NCBI RefSeq assembly: GCF_000003815.2
Contig: NC_049995.1
Span: forward strand, 10,344,595 to 10,408,594
DNA length: 64,000 bases
From: Branchiostoma floridae
Lineage: Eukaryota; Chordata; Leptocardii; Amphioxiformes; Branchiostomatidae
Direction: 5' to 3'
The stretch's first letter is position 1, and every line of letters starts with the position of its first letter. This document shows positions 34,041-45,300 of the stretch, piece after piece. Under the pieces are notes generated by a model that was given only the letters and a program-made list of their open reading frames with translations, searched no databases and was not told the origin of the DNA. The position numbers and the translations under genes are program-made.

Positions 34041-37000
34041 GCGAAGGCTCGGATGTCCGCAGCCACTAAGGCAGGCTTCTCGAATGCAGGGAAATGTCCT
34101 CCGTCCGGCATGAGAGTGTAGTGGACGAGGTTAGTGTAGAAGAGGGAGCACCAGGCCTCCGGGTTGTGGCCAAGCTCGTGAGGAAACGCCGCATTTCCTG
34201 TCGGCACGGTAACCAGCATGCTAAAAGAGCAAAAAACACGTCATTGATATTAGATAAAGCTTATTGCAAATTCTTGCCCGTGGCCTAATTGCAGGTAACA
34301 TGAGACATTCAGACAAAGTAAAAAACAATATCAAAGGTGTCTACTCTAGTCTAAAACTAGTAAAAGCTAGGTCCTGGGTTATTGGGTTCGACTCCTTTTT
34401 CGAAGACAGTTGAAGACGAAGTAGAAACAAGGAGGCGGGGTGAGGGGTAGAAGATTAACGCAATCTCGCCCTAGTTCTCGCAACTCTCGCGAGAACTGGG
34501 TCATTCCGTGATCAAGATGGACTGATAGCCATCGAAAATTTGGAGGTACGTGTGTTTACCTTTAAAAAGTAGTTACTGTTTGACGAAAATTCTACTAACT
34601 GTGTTTTAGTGATTGTTTTGCATGGCTTAACCATGTACTGCATACGAAATTCCACTTGCTAGTCTATCCCCATAAACCTACGCGTTGGTTTCCATTGCCT
34701 TGCCGGAAAACAACTCCTTGTAGAGCCTCGCGGATGACGTGATGGTTCCAGTCGTCCAGTATATCATCACACTGGTCAGCAACTCATCCTGGGGAGGAGA
34801 ACACAAGATGGAGATTACACTGGGAAGGAGAGCAGAGAACAGAATATTCAACAAGGCATCTTGGGAAGGAGATCACACAAATAGAGATTACACTGGGAAG
34901 GAGAACAAAATATTTATCAAGGCATCTTGGGAAGGAGAACACACAGATAGAGATTACACTGGGAAGGAGAACAGGATATTCATCAAGGCATCCTGGGAAG
35001 GAGAACACAAGATTGTGATTACACTGGGAAGGAGAACAGGAAGCTGATTGGTCATTCATAATGAGGAAAGCTTCAGACGTCAGTGTAATTCAGAGGTATC
35101 ACAGCACATTCAGATAGAATTGCCGGAACATTCTGTGGATTTTGACAAGGTGAAGATACCGGATTCTGAACTAGATAACTTTTTTTTCAGGGGAGTCAAA
35201 GAGGCCATCTACATCAAAGCTCATGAACCTTCCCTCAACCGAGATGGGGGCCTATATAGGCTCTCAAGCACCTTTGATCCTTTGCTGACGTCATACTTCC
35301 GGTCTGGATGTGTGACATTAGACTTTGGGTCTAATGTCTAAACTTGTAAAGGATCAGAGCACTGATCGAAAGCTTATTGGTAAGCGCTTGATTTTTGTGT
35401 ACGGTAATAAAGTTTTAAAATGTATCATAATAAAGGGTTAATGATCGTTAATGCCCCGCCAGGAGGTGTATATGGTGAGATAATCCCTGGTCAGGTCATT
35501 GGCCAACTCCATCTGGCTATATATTGATTATCGTCACAGATGAACTTACATTCGACGGTCAGGCGAAAGTTCATCGAGTTGTTCTTTCCTCGTCTAACCT
35601 TCATTTTGCCACAACTAAGCGCCATTACCAAGACTATGTAAATTAAAAGAAATGTTTTTTGATACCTTGGTGTAATATTTCTCCAGCCCTCCGTCAGCCA
35701 AGTCCCTGTTTGCTGGGTTTGTCCAAGTGGAGAATTTCTCGAGAATGTAGGCGGCCAGACCCACAGGGGAGTCATTCAGGGCAAAACCTAACAGACACAA
35801 GTTTTGGCATTGATTAAATCATTAATTAATTAATTGATTGATTGATTGATTGATTAGTTGCTTGTAACTTCTGTGTACATTCAGGACCAGCTAATGTACA
35901 GTCCAGGTCCACAAGATCAGGTCCAGGTCCGGACCTGAACCCGGACCTAATTGTCTGTGAAACTTTACGAATGGATGATACACAAAACAATAATGGTCGA
36001 TTTCGCTTCTAAGGATTCTGTTCGGTGACTTCCACTGCCATTTAAAACCCTATCTTTATATGAAACAACACTGACTTTATTAACTTAAACAGAGTTTGAC
36101 TATTAAAACTTGAAAAAATGAGTCAACTCTTGTTTATTACTTACTTATCTCTTGTTATTTTCTTGGACCAGTAAGCGGACTCAAAATGCGTTATTTCCTG
36201 CCGGTATGATAATATGTTCATTTTGATAGGACCAAAATCTGGTCCACTGATTTTTTTCTGGACCAGTTTTTCTGGACCGGTCCAAGAAGAAAAAACGGTT
36301 TTATACAGGAACATCGCAACGGTACCCATAAATACAGTTACATGCTGTATGTTGGATTCACTGAACCAAATTGCTAGCTAGTGGCATGAAAATACATTAT
36401 GTAAGATAACTTTTACTCACTTACCGACAGTATCCGGTTTGGTTGCCTGTAAGTGCATGTATCCTGTCTCCTGTAATAATAGCAGAAATTTCTCGCCGGA
36501 GGGGTAAACCTGGAAAAGAAATGATAAGAAACACCCTTCAAGATAAGGATACGAGATACGAAAATCGAACCTTCTGCTCCAGTACCACAAAAAAACCGCT
36601 AGGGTCACATAATTCGACGAGATCTCTTTTGCATATCAATTCATAGTTAGAATATAAACCTGTCATTGACGAAAGGTAATGGATTCTGCCTGAAACGACT
36701 GACCGTTTCCAAAATCAAATCCAGATGCTTGAGTAACTGCTATTTGGTGTATCTTATTACCTGGATGTCTAACTTTCACCAACATACCTATCTAATATGA
36801 GCTAAAAAAAGAAAAGAACTAGAAACAATCATGTCTTCAAGTGCCAGAGTTACCAACCTAGGATTGACGTGTTCAAAAATAGAGTGAAATATGTTATCAC
36901 CAAGCACAGTAGGGGCATCTTCTCTGGACAGTTTTAAAGAACACTTGCCGATAATTGTGCAAAAGCTAGGTGTGACAGTGTAATATAACCAGCTGCTGCC

Positions 37001-40000
37001 GCGCCACGTGCCTGCGAAGCTGGTGTGTGTTATACCGGCTATATAGATACAGATACAGAAGCTGGTGTGTTACGCCGAAGGGTGGTTATACCGGCTATTA
37101 TAATAGATACAGGTACAGAAGCTGGTGTGTTACGCCGAAGGGTGGTTATACCGGCTATATAGATACAGATACAGAAGCTGGTGTGTTACGCCGAAGGGTG
37201 GTTATACCGGCTATATAGATACAGATACAGATACAGTATCATTGATACTCATTTACAAAACTACGTACCCGGTCGTATTCTTCCGGCTTGATTCCCACCA
37301 GCGAAGGAAACACACTGCCCACCATCGTACGGAGTATCCACCTCGGGTCACCGGTGTTAACGACAACCATGTTGCTGTGCAGTCCCGTTATCACGCTGCA
37401 TCACGGGTAAAATAGAAGAGACCAATCAGAAACGATCATATTGCTATATGCCATATTTCAAGATGCGTATTCTTGGCCTTTCCAAATGCCTTGAAATTAT
37501 TCTTGGCCTTTTTTCCAAACACAGAATTCTTCATTGATAAGGTCAAAGTTCAGGTATCATACCGTACCTTGGCTTCTGTAGAGTCATAATACGTGTGATA
37601 ATCGCACCCCAGTCTCCGCCCTGTACATAGAACTTCTGAAAACCCAGCCTCTCCATAAGCTTATGGAACATCTGGGCTGCAGCAATCGGGTCAAAACCTG
37701 TACGGAGATCGGATGAACAACCAGTTAACAGCTGTAAGATGTCAATATGTGTACAAGAGCAGTAAGGCCACAATGACTTAATTTCATTGATGGAATCCTT
37801 AAAACGAATGCACGACAGCTTGTTGTTGTTGCCAAGATGGAACAAGTCCTCTGTGCCCCCTTACCCTGGAAGCCAGATCTTCTGGCAAGCTGTAAGATGT
37901 CAATGTGTACAAGAACAGTAAGGCCACACTGACTTAATTTCATTGATGGAATCCTTAAAACGAATGCACGACAGCTTGTTGTTGTTGCCAAGATGGAACA
38001 AGTCCTTTGTGCCCCCTTACCCTGGAAGCCAGATCTTCTGGCAAGCTGTAAGATGTCAATGTGTACAAGAACAGTAAGGCCACACTGACTTAATTTCATT
38101 GATGGAATCCTTAAAACGAATGCACGACAGCTTGTTGTTGTTGCCAAGATGGAACAAGTCCTTTGTGCCCCCTTACCCTGGAAGCCAGATCTTCTGGCAA
38201 GCTGTAAGATGTCAATGTGTACAAGAACAGTAAGGCCACACTGACTTAATTTCATTGATGGAATCCTTAAAACGAATGCACGACAGCTTGTTGTTGCCAA
38301 GATGGAACAAGTCCTCTGTGTCCCCTTACCCTGGAAGGCAGACCTTCTGGCAAGCATAAAATTCTGATTGACCAGGGTTGCTATTAGGTGACATGTGGCC
38401 ACAATTTTATTTTGGAGAACAGGCGAAAATCAATGCGCATGCGGATGTCATCCATAAAATTGAATTACTACCTGTCATATATAAAATGTTACAAAAAGTT
38501 CTTTGTCTATCATTTCTTTGATGACGTTTGTTTGTAAAAAAACTGAGGGCTGCACGCAACAACAACAAAGAAGCTTTCCAAGTCTCGCCACAGTCTAGTA
38601 AACTTTTAGCTAAACGCTGAACTTTGTAAACAAACTACTTACGTGGCTGGATAAATACTCGAATACATAGCCAAGCGCAAAGTACACTCATTCAACCGTT
38701 ATAAAGCCGTGAATTCAAACGTGTTGGAATTGGGCCTGTGATTTGTTGGCAACCTTTTAAAAACTTATTAAACTTCTGGACTAATCTAAATATTGTCTTC
38801 ATCTCTTTTGCATATTGATTCATAGTTCGGATAGAAAAATTTGTTCTCCAACTGTATCTCTTTTTTGCATATTAATTGATAGTTAGGATCTATGAACCTT
38901 CTCTCCAACGATGTATCGTTAGTGTCACTGACAAAAAGTAGTGGATTCTGCCTGAAACGTCTGACCAGTTCCAAAATCATATCCAGTTGCTCGAGTAATT
39001 GCTATTTGGCGTACATTGCATCCTCCTAACGCCCGGTCCCCAACGGCATTAGCCTATGGGGCCCTGCTATCTAAATGCCTACCAGCGGTTATTATGATTG
39101 TCGCTACAAACCAGCCGTCAACCAATCAGAGAATAGGCTTTTCTTGGGCTTTTTGTTGTCGAAAGCTGTCTCGCAAAGGGCTCTGGGAAGCTATCAGCCA
39201 ATCATGTTACGTCTTACATAGCACCATCCTCCTACGCCCGATCCCCAGCGGCTGACAGCCCATATAAGGGTAAGCTCATTAATATTCATAAGCAGGGCGA
39301 CGAGGAACTGAAAGTAACTGCGGGTAGGCCATGAGATAGCAGGGCCCCATAGGCTGAGTCAGCTAGCCGTTGGGGACTGTGCGTAGGAGGATGCGTACAT
39401 TGTCGTCAATAGTTTATACAATGTAAACAAAGACAATGACATTATTGATGCATTTCTTTATAATAGAGGAAGAGACACCCACCTTTCTTGTGTGGCGCCT
39501 CGGAGAAGCCATAACCAGGGATGGAGGGGGCAATGACCTCAAACACATCATCCTCACTCCCCCCATGACTAGTGGGATCTACCAACATCGAGATCATCTT
39601 ATAAAACTCAAACACCGAACCTGGCCAACCGTGAACGATCAATATGGGTTTAGCGGTTTGTCCTGGCTTCAGTTTGGGTTTAGCGTGGATAAAGTGTAGA
39701 TCTATTCCCTCAATGTTTGTCTTATAATGGGGCAACGTGTTTAAGTATGCCTCTTGTTTTCTCCAATCGTATTCATCCCTCCAGTAGGTGATGATATCTT
39801 TCATGTAGTCGACACGGGTGCCATACTGAAACTCTACATCTTCCAGAGCTTCGAACAGGCGTACGTTTTTCAAACGGTTGTTGAGATCTACTAGGGTAGC
39901 GTTCGGTATGTTTATAGAGATTTGTTGTATCTTGTCGTGATCTTTTGGCAAGGATGTTGGATTTGCCCCCCTCCCCCAGTAGTTGTCTTGGAACTTGAGC

Positions 40001-40091
40001 GGTTCTGCTGGCGTGTTGAGGACTCCGCTAAAGATGAGACCGGTCGCCACGGCAACCAAGACGATCAAAGTGGTGATCTTCCAGCCCATGA
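34004..40091 (-). CDS. EPHX1-like: EH-B: microsomal epoxide hydrolase (EPHX1 family)
   Basis: Seven coding exons: 40089-39483 (exon acceptor at 40091, so a 5' non-coding exon lies upstream), 37697-37568, 37395-37269, 36509-36425, 35787-35666, 34788-34682 and 34220-34004. The product is 464 aa. Like mammalian EPHX1 it has an N-terminal membrane anchor (residues about 5-24), an EHN domain and an alpha/beta hydrolase fold. Catalytic features: HGWPG (153-157), nucleophile Asp231 in QGGDWGA, Tyr305 and Tyr380, Glu408 in FPHELGH, His435 in DGGHF. All expected residues are present, so it should hydrate epoxides to diols at the ER membrane. It is close to EH-C: exon 5 (FALNDSPVGLAAYILEKF) is almost identical, which suggests recent duplication or gene conversion. 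Introns hold a 156-bp tandem array, a 58-64-bp array and an array copied from the exon-6 acceptor. Confidence 0.95.
34786..35042 (-). repeat. 66-bp minisatellite built on the EH-B exon-6 acceptor
   Basis: The exon-6 acceptor reads CTCCTCCCCAG/GATGAG on the minus strand. The array units begin at 34786, 34858, 34924 and 34990 (spacing 72, 66, 66). Each carries a near copy, CTCCTTCCCAG/GATGCC or AGATGCC, plus a second TTCTCCTTCCCAG/TGTAAT. The array therefore supplies up to eight decoy 3' splice sites just upstream of the real one. EH-C has a diverged homologue at 45585-45905. Confidence 0.85.
35244..35560 (+). repeat. Dispersed repeat with ETS/CRE/DR1-like sites, copy 3
   Basis: It lies in EH-B intron 5. 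CACCTTTGATCC (about 35269-35280), TGACGTCA (35286-35293) and ACTTCCGG follow in the order seen in copy 2, then GATCGAAAGCTTATTGGTAAGC and the TTTGTGTACGG...AATAAAG tail. The right end (ATTATCGTCACAGATGAAC) matches copy 1 near 16840. Confidence 0.75.
35880..36320. repeat. GGTCCGGACC-rich repeat, copy 2
   Basis: In EH-B intron 4, runs of CAGGTCCAGGTCCGGACCTG-type palindromes are followed by a segment ending in AACGGTACCCAT. Relatives: 31770-32200 and 44817-45168. The third has clear inverted ends (AATAGGGATGGGTACCGGTA against TACCGATACCCAGCCCTATT), so the family is probably a short DNA element. Confidence 0.6.
37018..37240 (+). repeat. 58-64-bp minisatellite in EH-B intron 3
   Basis: Four units of the type GAAGCTGGTGTGTTACGCCG...GGTTATACCGGCTATATAG...ATACAGATACA lie head to tail, with a small insertion (ATTATAATAG) in the second. 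Frames through it encode RYRYRSW repeats and are not genes. Confidence 0.9.
37725..38356 (-). repeat. 156-bp tandem array in EH-B intron 1, open as a 52-residue repeat
   Basis: Four units start at about 37733, 37891, 38047 and 38203. Inner units are nearly identical. The period of about 156 bp is a multiple of three. On the gene's sense strand (minus) one frame stays open across the array, giving repeated LARRSGFQGKGAQ and CGLTVLVHIDILQ segments (225 codons, 38402-37725). Each unit also holds CCAGGGTAAGGG, a donor-like sequence. There is no sign that it is translated. Recent homogenisation explains the identity. Confidence 0.85.
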
Positions 40092-40186
40092 CTGTAAATA
40101 AATAAAAAGAAAGTCACGTAATTGTAAAATGATAACGTACAATTCTGATACATAACGTAACATACATATAATAACATACATTCTCA

Positions 40187-40383
40187 TAATTCCGCCAGGT
40201 GCCATTATACCGCCACCTCAAAAAAACGTTGTTATAGAGGCCTTCTCAAGATTGTCTTCATCACCTAGATATCTGAATTGTATTACATTTAGGATATTAT
40301 AATAACAGTTCAAGACAATCTTGGGAAGACCTGTATACTAAACGTTTTTTGAGGTGGTGGTATAATGGCACCCGGTGGAATTA
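40187..40383. mobile_element. Palindromic MITE upstream of EH-B
   Basis: The inverted arms TAATTCCGCCAGGTGCCATT and AATGGCACCCGGTGGAATTA continue inward for over 60 bp (CACCTCAAAAAAACGTT / AACGTTTTTTGAGGTGG, then AAGATTGTCTT / AAGACAATCTT). The element is about 197 bp with a short AT-rich loop. It sits about 100 bp upstream of the EH-B ATG-containing exon, inside the presumed 5' intron. Confidence 0.8.
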
Positions 40384-40399
40384 TGATAGTCGATGTTAC

Positions 40400-43300
40400 A
40401 TCCATTCAACTAAACAAGTTTAAAAACTAGGCTTCAGGTGATCATATCTCTGCTGTTCTTTTTCAACTGAACATTTTGCTGTATATAACGTAACATTTAT
40501 TTGAAGGCCTATTCATTATCCTTTACAACAGTTGCGATATGGTCTGACACAGTATTTATAATCACTGATCGGCACCAAATCTGATTATGTGATAGCCGCG
40601 TCGACTGCCAGAGGGCTTCCTTGCATGCAGTATCATAATACCAAACCGAAAGAATTCCTTTGTTTAAAGACAAACAGAAAACCAGTTTCCTCTTAAAATC
40701 GTTGATAGTTAAACCCACAATTTGTAGATAAAGTGGGGCTTCTTCCTCTGCTTTAAAAAAAGGTAAACCCAACCCAACCCAGTCCCGAGCCCGTGGAAGG
40801 ACCCTACCGGCACGTGGTCAATCAGTCGGAGAAGGGGGGATATTATGTTACAGCTTTGAGACATATACCACAACCCTATAGCTTGTCAAACTGGAATCCA
40901 GTCCTTATATGGCTAGGGCGGCCTACGTAGCTAGTGTAAACTCTCTACGGGGCAGATAAAGCTTCCTGCCGTCGGGGTAACTTCTGCACCCGGTAGTATT
41001 TTCACGCGGTAATACTTTGCCTAGTTGGCAAAGCCGCTCAAGCCACGTATTTAGGATTCATTTAGGACTGAATTCGAGGTTTGAGGCATTGGCTCAACCA
41101 CCAACAAGTAGTATGAGACTCCGCGCTAATACTGGCGCTTGAATATTGCCGATTCTAGCTACCGTGGAAAACGAGATCTAGACTTCTAGTATTGCCAGAA
41201 GAAGTGATCACAGCACCAACAGTCAACAGAATAGATAGGACCATGGAAGATCATCCCATCATGTACAACTACAAAGCTCTGGACAGACCATACAAACCAA
41301 CTATGCCTCAGTTACAAATAGAACGAGGAGTGGTTTCAACTGGAGCGAGACTCCTACCTAACCGAAGAACTCTAATCTACTCTACTCTACTCTACTCTTT
41401 AGCCATGCATGACAAATCCCCGGTGTGCTTATTGGGAAGACCTGCGCTTGGCGACTGAACAAATTCTATGCCGGCGCCCCTGACTAAAAATCTGGTTTTC
41501 CAGGGTAGATTCGAACACGCATACCGTTTCTGCTGGAACAGAATAAGCAAGAAATGCACTCCTAGGTGGACTGTGTGCGTTCTAAGCATAAAAGTTGCAT
41601 ACAAAGCTTCAAGCCCATTCCGTCTGCTCTCTAGATCTCCTTGCTATTGAAGTCTTTGTGCCATGATATGGCACTAAGTTTTAGGTTCAGTGCCTATTTT
41701 CACACCACTTAACGAATCCATAACACTATATATTTCCAGCTCCCAGGCCAAGATACATAATAGAACTTTATTGCGCGACAATTGTATCAGGTACAATGTA
41801 TGGCAATTTGTATATACATGGGAGTTGAACTATATTGCAAATAAATCTAAGAACTAATCTAATGTAATGAAACAGTATAAACAATCTAGATACATATGAC
41901 CACATATTTTTTTTTCTTACCCCCAAAATGCCTATATATGGCCATAGGCTACCGGCCCTTGCCGGGCTCGCCGATACAACAGTACACCCCTGGAGACAAC
42001 TACCCTGCCCCTCCCCCTCCCGTGCACACTGTACCACACCCGTAGTACATATATTGAAAGTCATAGAAGTTTTATCAAGAAAAACGAGGAAATTATAATC
42101 TCATACCTGATAAAGAGATGTCCAGGGGTTGTCAGAAGTTGTGTAGAACAATGTAGGTCGTATCTTAGTCGTACGAACCAGTTTGTGCATGCACTGGTTC
42201 CGGTATGTGGATGCAACGATGGGTGTGTTAGACCTATCGGCCGTTGACCTCTGCCCTTTGTGGCATATTTGCCTCAGATTAAATGTTTGCGTAGCTTGCC
42301 CCACCTTTAGCACAGAATACAGTGGTTCACGGCACACCTTTACACAGCATGTAGACATATCGTTATTGAAAAAAATGACATCCAATTATTAAAATGATAC
42401 CAGGTGTAAATTTAATGATACTATTATCTCAGCGAAGTGGTCATTGATAGGGTAGTCCTGTCAATAGTGGGAAATGATTACGTTATAATTGACAGGTGAG
42501 GAGCACGGAGAGAGAGAAGCGTGCTCAGTCTAATGCTCTGTCCGGCTCCGGTGACCCTTACAATAGGGCGATCCACCGCGCGAGCAAGGGCGTACCATAT
42601 CCAACTAGAGTTCGGCGACCTGACATACCTCCACTAAGGACGATGATGTAACGTCCTTGCCTCCACGAAATATTTAGCGCTTTTGTAGATGTTATGCAAA
42701 TGACATACACATTAACATAATTAATGCATGGTAATGCTCATCAATGATTAGCTTACACATGTCACAAGTTTAAAAATCCCATCATTTATATATGTATAAT
42801 TAAGTGTTTTTGCCATTTTGCATTAATTATTCAAACAAGTCCTCATTTTGCATGTTTGGTATCTGTGTATGTTAAAACAGTTATGAATTACATTTTTACA
42901 GGCCAGTTTTGTCACACCCCACCAACACACCAAGTATGAAACCATCTACTTCCAGTGGTTCTTGAGTTATGTTGACAGACACACACACACACAAATGCTA
43001 GTGAAAATATAACCTCCATAATACTTCATGGAGGTAATTACATAGGATGGCCCAGATTGGATCATCCTTACACCATAAAAAAACAATCTAGAGATAAAGC
43101 AAATAATGACAAGAATTCTTTCTTTATCAAAACAGTTTTATTCCTTTATCAAATCACACTGCAGGCTTATACACATGTAAAATAGAAAATTTGACACAGT
43201 ATAGAATTTCTTTCATTCTGTAACAGATGTGACCCTTGACTGGAGAAGTATGTTTATTTCATTAGCATATATGCTAATTAGTGGCCTCCACCAAAGCAAC

Positions 43301-44511
43301 ATAATTTTCATAAAAAGAGCAAAATTTACAAATTAAGTCACAGACGTCGTCATACATTTGGTTTAATCATTACTGTTCATCAAACTATATATCTGGAATA
43401 GATGATTAGATCCTAACTTCTATATTAGCTAGCAGTGCATACTATCAAACTGTACACTTCTATATCTAGATGTTCAAAATGTACAATTTCAAGTATACTT
43501 TTTGTGACTCAAGTATACTTTACACTTTTGCTATACAATTTAAAAGCTACAGAGATCAACTGACACAAACCTTAGTCCAAGAGCTTGACTACATGATTAG
43601 ATTGAGACACCTACTATCAACTTTTGCGGCAATATGCTCGATTCCTGTTACAGCAGCCATTTTGGATTTTCTGGGGTCATTGCATCAAAATGAGGCTAGC
43701 CTGGCCATGATTGAAAGCATGTACAAAACTCTAGTGTAGGTCTTCAGTGGTAGCTTTGCTCCTATATCTTAAACTGCAAGATATGTGCCTGTTTATGTAG
43801 ACAAGGCTGCTCTATCTCAAAGACCATGATCAGTGCTCACGTAAGAAATTAATCTTTGTAGTTCTCTCAGATAATATTTCCCATAAAGATTATGTCTATG
43901 GTGGCCACCTATCCATTCAGACCAGGGAGGCCTCTTGAGAGGTCTTTTTGGGCAGTTTAAACTATACGGGTACTCTGCGCAATAGACTGATCCCACAATC
44001 CCACCTCCCTCAAACAAAATGTAGAAATGCCTATCAAAGCCAGATATTTGCAGCTACTCTCTTATTGGTCAAATCTCTAATTGCCATAATCTCATTGGTT
44101 GAACTTTTAATTATGATCTATTTTACACTTACCATGTTAATCTGTAACACCTTATCATTGTGCGTACTTCACATAAATTACTCATATACTGGAATCAACA
44201 CTACTCTCCAGTACATGCCTCTCCACTTAGCATCACAAAGGACAATAACTTTTCCTATGGTATTGTTTACCATATAGGGAACTATGCAAAAATGATTTAT
44301 ATTTGAGTGACATTTGCATACAATTCTTAGGAGTTAGTGAATTGACATGTCCATCCAGTTTTTCTAGTTCGCTGTACTTGTATTGAATTACTGACAGTAA
44401 TCATACTAGTGATGTTGAAGAAGAGTGATGGATGTCACTTGAAGCGTCTGGAAGTAAATCTCCATTTTTCATCCAGTTGTAAAGATTGATTTATATTTGA
44501 ATAACACTACT
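40400..44511. other. EH-B / EH-C spacer
   Basis: No supported gene in about 4 kb. About 41374-41400 is a short (TCTAC)n run. About 42900-43010 (TTCTTGAGTTATGTTGACAG then CA repeats) resembles about 52160-52270 (TTCTTGAGTTATCTTG then CAGA repeats), a dispersed repeat tail. Short frames such as 43470-43739 (+, 89 codons) have no known motif. The 5' non-coding exon of EH-B should lie here but was not identified. Confidence 0.5.
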
Positions 44512-45264
44512 TTACTGTTGTGTCCCTTTTTCAGGAGTATCCAGAGCCTCCACTTTCCTTGCGAATGCTCGAATGTCCTCGGCCAGCAAAGCAGGCTGTT
44601 CGAAGGCCGGGAAATGCCCGCCGGTGGGCATGGTGGTGTAGTGGACCAGGTTAGGGTAGCCCCAGTAGCAAAAGGACTCAGGCACGTGGCTAATGATCTC
44701 ATGAGGAAATGCTACCACACCTGATGGTACTGTCACTGGTAGGCTGGAGAAAACATGGAAGAGAAAATGATTCAACGATTCCATTCCAAACCAATTTTAT
44801 TTTATTCGTTTTTTTAATAGGGATGGGTACCGGTACAGAAAATTCAGGTCCAGGTCCGGTTCAGGTCCAGAGGATCAGGTCCAGGTCCGGACCTGATTCA
44901 GTATGACTCATACCAATGGTCCATTTTACTACAAAGAAATCTGTTTGGTGGAGTATCAGACTTACACTGGCGTTTTAAAATCCTTCAACACTGACTGCAC
45001 CTGCAGCTGTAAAACTTGGTAGAAATTACACTATAAACTCTACTCTACTTCACTCTTGCTATTTTTTTCCACCTGCAAGCGACAAAACGTGTGAATGCCT
45101 GATAAAATAATCTGTTAATTTTCTAATCGGTCCAACATTCTGTCTGCTGTACCGATACCCAGCCCTATTCTTCGTCCTTACTTCATGTTTCTTTTTTTTT
45201 GTTACCAATCGACATATGTGGAATTGCAGAAACACACACGCACCATACGGACACACACACAAAG

Positions 45265-45300
<36 letters not shown>

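Noticed and set aside
34786..35042. CRISPR-like array
   Set aside because: Repeats are head to tail without unique spacers and lie in an animal intron.
43470..43739. 89-codon plus-strand frame
   Set aside because: AT-rich sequence without motif, splice sites or conservation evidence.
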